From NCBI GenBank assembly GCA_002407905.1, contig DHPL01000047.1, forward strand, positions 1-7,317: a stretch of DNA of 7,317 nucleotides. The letters run 5' to 3'. Numbering within the stretch: the stretch's first letter is position 1; each line of letters starts with the position of its first letter. This DNA is from Anaerolineaceae bacterium UBA5365 (GTDB lineage: Bacteria > Chloroflexota > Anaerolineae > Anaerolineales > Anaerolineaceae). Shown piece by piece: positions 1 through 5,125 of this stretch. The notes below the pieces were generated by a model, which was given only the letters and a program-made list of their open reading frames with translations, was not told the DNA's origin and ran no database searches. The translations under genes and the position numbers were made by a program.

Positions 1-21
1 GTTCGAATCCCTGCCTCTCCG
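1..21 (+). tRNA. 3' end of a tRNA gene, probably tRNA-Ser (partial)
   Basis: The window opens inside a T arm. The T loop TTCGAAT is at 2-8, the 3' side of the T stem (CCCTG) at 9-13, the 3' acceptor strand (CCTCTCC) at 14-20 and discriminator G at 21. The missing 5' acceptor strand would therefore be GGAGAGG. A GGAGAGG acceptor with discriminator G is typical of bacterial tRNA-Ser, but the anticodon lies outside the window, so the identity is inferred. The next bases are CCT, so CCA is not fully encoded and must be added after transcription. A hairpin terminator follows. Confidence 0.85.
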
Positions 22-31
22 CCTGATTGAG

Positions 32-64
32 GAGGCCAGCTGAAAAGCCTGGCCTCTTTCCTTT
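32..64 (+). terminator. Intrinsic terminator of the tRNA gene
   Basis: A perfect 8-bp stem, GAGGCCAG (32-39) with CTGGCCTC (49-56), encloses a 9-nt loop and is followed by a T-rich tail (TTTCCTTTT, 57-65). It lies 10 nt past the tRNA 3' end and points the same way. On the minus strand the stem is not followed by a T run, so it is not an obvious terminator for the converging permease gene, whose stop codon sits within the tail. Confidence 0.8.
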
Positions 65-1869
65 TAAAGCGGCCAGAAGACCGGTAAGAGCACGAGTAAT
101 ACCGCTGAGAGCAAAGCTGCCAGAGGCAGGCCTACACGGACGTAATCCTTGAATTTGTATCCGCCGGGGGTCATTACCAGCATGGAAACAGGGTGCCCAA
201 GAGGGGTCATAAGGGTGAGTGAAGTAGCCAGGGCGATGCCCATCACGATCGAACGCGGGTCCATCCCGGTTTCCTGCGCGAGGCGGATGGCCAAGGGAAC
301 CATGATCGTGGCCACCACCGCCCCATGCACCAGCTGGGCAAAAAGCAGGGTTACCAGGTATAGCAAAATGAAGGCAACATAAGGGCTGAAGCGTTCTGCC
401 AACGGCAGAATCAAGCCAATTATTTGGTCTGCCAGGCCGGTTTTGGTAATCGCCAAGCCCAGAGGCAGCATCCCAACCACCAAAAAGATCACCCGCCACT
501 CCACAGAGGCGTACGCACGCTGGGTGCTCAAGACACCGGTTCCAACCATGACAACCGCGCCAGCCAGGAGCACCAGGCTGAGCTGTTCCGTGAAAATGAT
601 CGAAAGCAGGATGGAAACCACAAAGATACCCAGGGCCAATTTGCTGCGCCGGCGGGCTGGGGCTTCTTCCAGGGATGGGTCGTTGAGCAGGATCAGGTCC
701 CGGTCTTCGCGCAAGTGCAGAATGCGGTCCGTGGGGCCATAGAGCAGGAGGGAATCCCCCAGCTGGATCGAGCGGGTGCTCAGTTCGGAACGGATGGGCT
801 TGCCATTGCGCCAAATGCCCAATACCTGAACACCATAGCGGTCGCCGAAACGGATATCCACAAGCGTTTGGCCGATCAGGCTGGAGCGCGGCGCCAGAAC
901 CGCTTCGGTGATGCGGATCTTATCGGACTGAAGGGTTTCAATGGGCAAGGCCTGATTGGGCAATGGTTCCATTACGCCTGCCAGGGTGGCCCAATCGAAT
1001 TCCTGGTAGCGGCCTTCCAAGGTGAGGATGTCCCCCTGGCGCAAACGCATGCCTGCCGGCGGCAAGCGCAGCATTACGCCGCCCCGATTGATGGCCACGA
1101 GCGTAAACTTGTATTCCGAGCGGATTCCGCTGGCCTGAATGGTCACGCCATCCAGGGGAGAACCATCTGGAATGCGAACCTGGATGAGGCGTTCTCCCAA
1201 TTCGTAGGTGTCGGTGAGCCTGGCGCGCTCCCAGCGGCTGGAACCATTGCTGATGCCGGCTTTAGGCAGCAGCAACTTGCCCGGAAAAAGGAGGAAGAGG
1301 AAGGTAACAGCAGCCAGTACAAGGCCCAGGGGAATAAAATCCAGAACTCCAAAGGGACGGTAACCAGCCTGATGGAGCACGCCGCTGGAAACCAAATTGG
1401 CCGTCGTAAAGAGCGAAGCCGCTCCCCCAACCATTGTTGCCATCGCCATGGGCAGAAGCAGCCTAGTGGGGCTGAGTTCAGTAAGGCGGGCAAGGGCCAA
1501 AATGGAAGGCAGCAGCACCGCGGCCACGGAAATATTGTTCATCACCAGGGTCAAGACGATCGAGAAGGCCATGGTCAGGGCCACAAGGCGGTTGGGGTTT
1601 TGGGTCTTGCCAGACAGACGCACCAGTCCTGCCGCGGCCACCTCGGTCCAGCCGGCTTGTTTGAGGCCTTGCACCAGGATGGACATGGAAATCAGGGTAA
1701 CAACCGTGGAGCGGCCCAGGCCGCTGATGGCCTCCGCGGGGGTCAGAACGCCAGAGAGCCCCAGGACAGCCAGAACACCCAGGGCAACCAGGTCCGGCGG
1801 GAAACGCTCGGAAAGAAAGAGGATGATGGCAACAGCAAGGGTGAGCAGGACGATGAATTGTTCGGTCAT
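64..1869 (-). CDS. SLC13/DASS-type permease with two RCK_C (TrkA-C) domains
   Basis: This is an inner-membrane ion-coupled transporter of the CitM/ArsB (ion transporter) superfamily, 601 aa from the ATG. Seen: an N-terminal hydrophobic half (about residues 1-205) with the re-entrant-loop motif MNNISVAAVLLP; two soluble RCK_C domains in the middle (about 222-300 and 318-398); a charged linker EEAPARRRSK; and a second hydrophobic half (about 410-601) ending with TPLGHPVSMLVMTPGGYKF and a VGLPLA segment, typical of the SLC13 C-terminal signature. Family members carry anions such as sulfate, phosphate or di/tricarboxylates with Na+; RCK_C domains probably sense a ligand. The substrate cannot be read from the sequence. 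Start choice: an in-frame GTG lies two codons upstream (1873-1875), but the ATG at 1867-1869 has a weak GAG six bases before it and the GTG has nothing better. It converges on the left tRNA and has no clear terminator of its own. Confidence 0.88.
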   Translation of the reverse strand: MTEQFIVLLTLAVAIILFLSERFPPDLVALGVLAVLGLSGVLTPAEAISGLGRSTVVTLISMSILVQGLKQAGWTEVAAAGLVRLSGKTQNPNRLVALTMAFSIVLTLVMNNISVAAVLLPSILALARLTELSPTRLLLPMAMATMVGGAASLFTTANLVSSGVLHQAGYRPFGVLDFIPLGLVLAAVTFLFLLFPGKLLLPKAGISNGSSRWERARLTDTYELGERLIQVRIPDGSPLDGVTIQASGIRSEYKFTLVAINRGGVMLRLPPAGMRLRQGDILTLEGRYQEFDWATLAGVMEPLPNQALPIETLQSDKIRITEAVLAPRSSLIGQTLVDIRFGDRYGVQVLGIWRNGKPIRSELSTRSIQLGDSLLLYGPTDRILHLREDRDLILLNDPSLEEAPARRRSKLALGIFVVSILLSIIFTEQLSLVLLAGAVVMVGTGVLSTQRAYASVEWRVIFLVVGMLPLGLAITKTGLADQIIGLILPLAERFSPYVAFILLYLVTLLFAQLVHGAVVATIMVPLAIRLAQETGMDPRSIVMGIALATSLTLMTPLGHPVSMLVMTPGGYKFKDYVRVGLPLAALLSAVLLVLLPVFWPL

Positions 1870-1897
1870 TGGCACTCAGAGGACGCGTTTGCGCTTA

Positions 1898-1903
1898 ATC
1901 ATA
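1898..1903 (-). promoter_or_regulatory. Possible -10 element of the permease gene
   Basis: The minus strand reads TATGAT here, about 28 bases before the ATG, which would give a 5' leader of roughly 20 nt. No convincing -35 hexamer is visible 16-18 bp upstream and the leader lacks a strong Shine-Dalgarno, so this is only a candidate. Confidence 0.3.
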
Positions 1904-1988
1904 CCTGAAAGATTTCCGCGTTTTACGTGCAGCAAGTACAGTGAATCTGTTTGGCTTTTGGGATTTATCATCAGCTTAACGCAAGCCC

Positions 1989-2018
1989 TTAAAAACAAAA
2001 CAGCCCCGCATGGGGCTG
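1989..2018 (-). terminator. Strong intrinsic terminator of the NYN-domain gene
   Basis: On the minus strand a perfect 7-bp stem, CAGCCCC (2018-2012) and GGGGCTG (2007-2001), encloses the loop ATGC and is followed directly by TTTTGTTTTTAAG. It lies about 22 bp past the NYN stop codon. It should end any msrA-NYN transcript and insulate the permease gene. Confidence 0.92.
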
Positions 2019-2039
2019 CTTCTCTTGATCACGTGAAGA

Positions 2040-2792
2040 TCAATCCTCGCTCTTGGACCGGATGAGGATAATGGACTTGCCCGTGGCTTTCTTGAGCTCA
2101 AATTCGTTCTTTTGGCGCCGGATAACGGTTGCCAAAGACACGGAGCCATAGGTGCGCGGGTCAAAGCCGGGGTCGATGCGCCTCAAAGCAGTGCCCACCT
2201 CAGAGAGGCTGGCCCAGCCATCGTCGTCGCTGCCAACCATTTCGATGGCTTGATTGACCTTATCGATCAGGTCGATCTCGGATGTGCTCAGGCGGTCCGC
2301 CTTGCGCTGACGGTCGGCGGCTTTACGCTTCTGGCGTTCCAGGTCTTCCAGGTTTTCGGTGTAGGTAAACTGGTCGCAAGCGGAAACAAAGGCCCGCGGC
2401 GTGGATTTTTTGCCGATGCCCAATACCAGCTTGCCGTTCTCGCGGATGCGCGTGGCCAGGCGGGTGTAATCGCTATCGCTGCTCACCAGGCAAAAAGCAT
2501 CCACTTGTTCCTTGTGCAGGATGTCCATCGCGTCGATGATCATCGCACTGTCCGTGGCATTCTTGCCCACGGTATAGCGGAATTGCTGGATGGGCTGGAA
2601 GGCATGGGAATTCAAAATGTCCTTCCAGGATTTCATGTTGGATGTGGTCCAATCCCCATAGACGCGGCGGATGGTCGCGCTGCCGATCCTGCCAGCTTCA
2701 ACAACAATCAGGTCGATCAATGAGGATTGGGCATTGTCGCCATCGATCAGGATGGCGATCCGTTTTTCTCGATATAGGTTTTCTTCTGTCAT
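2040..2792 (-). CDS. NYN (LabA/DUF88-type PIN-like) domain protein with C-terminal OST-HTH/LOTUS domain
   Basis: A 250-aa cytoplasmic protein. Residues about 10-147 form a NYN domain, a PIN-like metal-dependent nuclease fold. It shows ILIDGDNA (D17, D19, N20), NATDSAMIIDAMD (D81, D87, D90) and LVSSDSDYT (D106, D108), so the acidic active-site set looks intact. A highly charged helical linker (about 148-170, rich in K, R, D, E) leads to an OST-HTH/LOTUS domain (about 173-246) with the typical segments SLSEVGTALR and FDPRTYGSVSLATVI. OST-HTH domains are known or predicted RNA-binding modules, so this is probably an RNA-targeting nuclease or RNA-binding regulator; the target is unknown. The ATG has no Shine-Dalgarno, but a TATAAT ends 6 nt before it. 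It sits 39 bp downstream of msrA in transcription order and is followed by a strong terminator. No antitoxin-like partner is adjacent, so a toxin-antitoxin role is unsupported. Confidence 0.9.
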   Translation of the reverse strand: MTEENLYREKRIAILIDGDNAQSSLIDLIVVEAGRIGSATIRRVYGDWTTSNMKSWKDILNSHAFQPIQQFRYTVGKNATDSAMIIDAMDILHKEQVDAFCLVSSDSDYTRLATRIRENGKLVLGIGKKSTPRAFVSACDQFTYTENLEDLERQKRKAADRQRKADRLSTSEIDLIDKVNQAIEMVGSDDDGWASLSEVGTALRRIDPGFDPRTYGSVSLATVIRRQKNEFELKKATGKSIILIRSKSED

Positions 2793-2798
2793 AAGGTG

Positions 2799-2804
2799 AT
2801 TATA
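2799..2804 (-). promoter_or_regulatory. TATAAT box placed for leaderless transcription of the NYN gene
   Basis: The minus strand reads TATAAT exactly 6 nt before the NYN start codon, in the 39-bp gap after msrA. With usual -10 to +1 spacing, transcription would start at or next to the A of ATG, giving a leaderless mRNA. The bases between (CACCTT) contain no Shine-Dalgarno. The matching -35 position is poor (AATCAG at 17-bp spacing), which lowers confidence. Confidence 0.45.
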
Positions 2805-2831
2805 CTGCCCAAATTGGCGCGCTGATTGTTC

Positions 2832-3302
2832 CTAGAGTGAGTCCACCAGGCCATGGCGTTGATAGTACTGCTGGTGGTAGTTCTCAGCGGGCCAAAAAAT
2901 TGTAGCCGGTTCCACCTGGGTATTAATCGCCGAAGAGAACCTACCCGCCTTATTCAGCCGGCTGATCACATCCCTGGCAGTTTTTTCTTCCTGAGGGTCT
3001 GTATAAAAAATAACCGAGCGGTACTGGGTGCCAAAATCAGCGCAATTCAGGCCCTCGGCGGTTGGGTCGTGGATCTCAAAAAAAGCTTCTACCAGGTTGT
3101 TGTAAGAAATCTTTTTTGGGTCGTAAGTGACTAAAACAGTCTCCGCGTGGCCGCTGGTATCAGAACAAACATCAACATAACTGGGTTCTTCGAGATGACC
3201 GCCAGAATACCCTACCTGGGTAGAAACAACTCCCCCGAGCTTCTGAAAGGCGGCTTCAACCCCCCAGAAACATCCTCCGGCAAACAACGCTTGTTTTGTC
3301 AT
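2832..3302 (-). CDS. msrA: Peptide methionine (S)-S-oxide reductase MsrA
   Basis: This cytoplasmic repair enzyme reduces methionine-S-sulfoxide in proteins and free methionine, normally recycled by thioredoxin. The 156-aa protein is a compact MsrA and begins almost directly at the catalytic motif GGCFWG (catalytic C11). It also shows SGHAE (E54), ADFGTQYRS (D89, Y94) and FWPAENYHQQYYQ, all expected active-site segments. Other cysteines are C46 and C87; there is no C-terminal recycling cysteine cluster. C87 lies in a loop where family members usually read NRQG, here GLNC. The start is fixed by closeness to the catalytic motif; the best Shine-Dalgarno, AAAGG, is rather far away (11 nt). No separate MsrB or fused MsrB domain is present. 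The gene is followed after 39 bp by the NYN gene and may share a transcript with it. Confidence 0.96.
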   Translation of the reverse strand: MTKQALFAGGCFWGVEAAFQKLGGVVSTQVGYSGGHLEEPSYVDVCSDTSGHAETVLVTYDPKKISYNNLVEAFFEIHDPTAEGLNCADFGTQYRSVIFYTDPQEEKTARDVISRLNKAGRFSSAINTQVEPATIFWPAENYHQQYYQRHGLVDSL

Positions 3303-3460
3303 CTCTTTACTTACCTTTAATCAGAAATAGGATACATTCTAATTAATTGAGGTATTGGTCCCGCTTCCGACTTAATATAACATTGATTAATTAGTTAATT
3401 GCTGTTTTTTGCTAAACATACAGGCTTGTTAACATGTTTAATTAATGATCTTGGGCAGGC

Positions 3461-3484
3461 GCAAACATAGCGGCAAACATACCG
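3461..3484. repeat. Tandem 12-bp repeat, two copies
   Basis: GCAAACATAGCG (3461-3472) is followed directly by GCAAACATACCG (3473-3484), with one mismatch in 12. The second copy forms part of a hairpin with the bases that follow it. Confidence 0.75.
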
Positions 3485-3488
3485 CTAT
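3467..3488 (-). terminator. Weak hairpin after the ROK kinase gene, possible terminator
   Basis: A 7-bp stem, ATAGCGG (3467-3473) with CCGCTAT (3482-3488), has an 8-nt loop and lies about 20 bp past the kinase stop codon. On the minus strand the tail reads GTTTGCGCC, with only three Ts, so intrinsic termination would be weak. It could instead be a regulatory stem or an effect of the tandem repeat. Confidence 0.35.
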
Positions 3489-3507
3489 TCCTCTGACTAG
3501 AAGAAAG

Positions 3508-4491
3508 TTACTCGTCCAGGGCGCCTTTACGCGCGGCCCAAACAGCCATGCCAATGATGCCAGCCTCGTCGCCCAGGCTCCCCCGGACGATCTCGATTTC
3601 TTCCGGCGGCATCACGATCATCCGCCGGCGCATACCCCGGCGAATAGGATCCAAAAGCAGGTCTCCGGCAGCGGCCACGCCCCCCGTCACTACCACTTTC
3701 TTGGGCCCCACAACCAGGGCCGCGTTGGCAATGGCCACGGCCATATAGTCGCCAACCAGGTCCCAGATTTGCAGGGCAACCTGGTCGCCTGCCTCGGCCG
3801 CTTTGGCGATCAGGTAGGGGTTGATTTTGTTCAGGTCGTAACCCGCCATCGAGCCGATGATCGTCGTTTGGCCCTGGACAACGGCTTTGAGCCCCATGGC
3901 GGCGATTGCCGGGCCGCTGGCCAGGGTTTCCACGCAGCCATGATTGCCGCATCCGCAGAGCGGTCCATTCAGATCAATGGTGATGTGGCCCAGTTCACCG
4001 GCAGTACCTCCCTGGTTGAGCACGAGCTGGTTATCCATCACCACCCCGCCGCCAATGCCCGTGCCGATCGCGAAACAGAGCATGCAATCCACGCCCTGGC
4101 CGGCGCCGTAAGCCCATTCGCCGTAGGTGATCGCGCGCACATCGTTCAGGATGTAGACTGGCCTGCCAAGGGCTTCCTGCACGGTGGCCTGCAGGGGAAC
4201 GCGGATCCAGTGGCTGGGGAGGTTGGGGAAGAACACCGTTTCGCCGGTTTCAAGGTCCAGGCGGCCGGGGGCGGAAACCCCCACTCCGCCGATGTCATCC
4301 ATGCTCAGGCCGTGTGCCGCCACTACCTCGCGGCAGGCATCGGCAATACGGGCCATGACGGCTTCGTGGCCTTCGTGACTGTGCGTTTTCTTGCCCTTGG
4401 TGGCCAGCACCTTGCCTGTTTCCATATCCACCAGGCCGGCTTTGATGTTCGTGCCGCCCAGATCACACCCTACGTAGTATCGATATTGCAT
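3508..4491 (-). CDS. ROK-family sugar kinase, probable glucokinase
   Basis: This cytoplasmic kinase transfers phosphate from ATP to a hexose, most likely glucose to glucose-6-phosphate for glycolysis. The 327-aa length is normal for ROK kinases. Seen: the N-terminal phosphate-binding motif DLGGTNIKAGLVD (residues 10-22); ILNDVRA with probable catalytic base D117; GTGIGGG (143-149); the sugar and zinc signature GELGHI (E166, H169) followed by CGCGNHGC (C179, C181, C186) and E188; and the adenosine-side VVVTGG (266-271). There is no N-terminal winged helix, so it is an enzyme and not a ROK repressor. The frame stays open 23 codons upstream to 4560, but that would place the promoter inside the gene. 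The ATG at 4491 has GGAGG four bases before it and begins just ahead of the conserved motif. N-acetylmannosamine, allose or fructose kinase activity cannot be excluded from sequence alone. Confidence 0.93.
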   Translation of the reverse strand: MQYRYYVGCDLGGTNIKAGLVDMETGKVLATKGKKTHSHEGHEAVMARIADACREVVAAHGLSMDDIGGVGVSAPGRLDLETGETVFFPNLPSHWIRVPLQATVQEALGRPVYILNDVRAITYGEWAYGAGQGVDCMLCFAIGTGIGGGVVMDNQLVLNQGGTAGELGHITIDLNGPLCGCGNHGCVETLASGPAIAAMGLKAVVQGQTTIIGSMAGYDLNKINPYLIAKAAEAGDQVALQIWDLVGDYMAVAIANAALVVGPKKVVVTGGVAAAGDLLLDPIRRGMRRRMIVMPPEEIEIVRGSLGDEAGIIGMAVWAARKGALDE

Positions 4492-4495
4492 CCAG

Positions 4496-4500
4496 CCTCC
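4496..4500 (-). promoter_or_regulatory. Shine-Dalgarno that fixes the kinase start
   Basis: The minus strand reads GGAGG, then CTGG, then ATG. The short but workable 4-nt spacing supports initiation at 4491 instead of the upstream in-frame start at 4560. Confidence 0.8.
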
Positions 4501-4519
4501 ATAGACCCGCTTTTGTTCG

Positions 4520-4549
4520 ATTATAGACGCTAGGGGAAGGGTATGACAA
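4520..4549 (-). promoter_or_regulatory. Sigma70-type promoter of the ROK kinase gene
   Basis: On the minus strand TTGTCA (4549-4544) and a perfect TATAAT (4525-4520) are separated by 18 bp. The expected transcription start near 4513 gives a leader of about 22 nt that contains the GGAGG. This is the best promoter in the window and implies the kinase is transcribed independently of the upstream sortase-fusion gene. Confidence 0.78.
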
Positions 4550-4603
4550 GAGCGGGCCACCTCTAGAGAGCCAGGGCTCCGAAAGGAGAATTTACAGAGA
4601 TGA

Positions 4604-4631
4604 ACAGCGCTCCGGTGACCCGGAGCGCTGT
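4604..4631 (-). terminator. Strong 11-bp hairpin between the sortase-fusion and kinase genes
   Basis: ACAGCGCTCCG (4604-4614) and CGGAGCGCTGT (4621-4631) pair perfectly around a 6-nt loop, about 60 bp past the sortase-fusion stop codon. It probably ends that transcript. On the minus strand, however, the tail is only pyrimidine-rich (TTCATCTCT) without a T run, so it is not a textbook intrinsic terminator. A smaller 5-bp hairpin (GCCGG/CCGGC, 4652-4671) lies between it and the stop codon. Confidence 0.5.
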
Positions 4632-4690
4632 ACGAGAATCTCTCTTATTTTGCCGGGATCGAGATACCGGCGGGATATTCAGGTTTTAGA

Positions 4691-5125
4691 TCATTTCATC
4701 GGTTCTACGGAAACCAAAACTGCCCGAACCACTCTGCGGCTGAGGTACTCATCCGCGTGGGCATCGTAGCCTGCACAGGTGATCAAGGTAACCCAGCTTT
4801 GTTCAGTATCCTCCAGGATCCCAGTTGCCTTGGGGGAGAACAATTTGTTGCTGCGTACTTCATAGATGTACCGGGATCCAAACCCTTCCACGATGACCTT
4901 TTGTCCAAAGCGCATTTCTGCCAAATCTGCAAATGGTCCAGTCAAGCCATCGGCTCTCAGGTCATGAGCAGTGAGAACGCTGTTGCCTTGCAGGGTTGGA
5001 AAAGTTGTCCCCTGCAGATACCCCACCTGATCAGACAGCCAGCTCACATCCCAATCACCATTTTCATAAGGCAAGGCGTAGATGGGGGCATCAACGCTTA
5101 AACTCGGGATCAAGAGCTTCAAATC
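4691..5125 (-). other. Sortase catalytic domain of the fusion protein
   Basis: Residues about 713-856 begin with the strand LLIPSLSVDAPIYAL, typical of the first beta strand of sortases. Then come DWDVSW, the His strand NSVLTAH (H766, codon 4964-4966), a FADLAEMRFG turn, YIYEVRS, the Cys strand WVTLITC (C829, codon 4775-4777) and the closing strand RRVVRAVLV with the Arg. The domain is of ordinary length and ends six residues after the last strand. Confidence 0.9.

Larger units (their letters stand above)
3303..3507. other. AT-rich intergenic region upstream of msrA with short repeats
   Basis: This 205-bp gap separates the kinase stop from the msrA start. It contains a tandem 12-mer (3461-3472 and 3473-3484, one mismatch), three copies of AAACATA (3414-3420, 3463-3469, 3475-3481), overlapping palindromes TGTTAACA (3427-3434) and AACATGTT (3431-3438), and several TTAATTA-type stretches (near 3340-3348, 3387-3400 and 3438-3446). 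The msrA promoter should lie here. A TATATT on the minus strand (3379-3374) is one -10 candidate, but no good -35 goes with it. I see no credible small gene. Confidence 0.6.

Noticed and set aside
424..1908. 494-codon open frame on the plus strand
   Set aside because: It lies antisense to the permease gene. Its translation is rich in Gln, Gly, His and Arg without any recognisable domain, and the minus-strand frame is a clear transporter.
2040..3302. Toxin-antitoxin reading of the NYN gene with its neighbour
   Set aside because: The neighbour is a standard MsrA and not an antitoxin. The 250-aa NYN/OST-HTH architecture differs from small VapC-type toxins.
3445..4533. 362-codon open frame on the plus strand
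   Set aside because: It is antisense to the ROK kinase gene, shows low-complexity His/Ala/Gly-rich translation, and reads across the kinase promoter; the kinase motifs on the other strand are unambiguous.
3508..4560. Longer version of the kinase gene starting at 4560
   Set aside because: The added 23 residues have no family match, no Shine-Dalgarno precedes that start, and the extension would contain the TTGTCA/TATAAT promoter and the GGAGG that serve the start at 4491.
4561..4570. Perfect 10-bp palindrome CTCTAGAGAG
   Set aside because: It is isolated and upstream of the kinase -35; there is no second copy or neighbouring half-site to support an operator.
4600..4689. 29-codon plus-strand ORF with an upstream GGAG
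   Set aside because: It spans the hairpin at 4604-4631, its ribosome site spacing is long, and nothing in the peptide resembles a known small protein; most likely chance.
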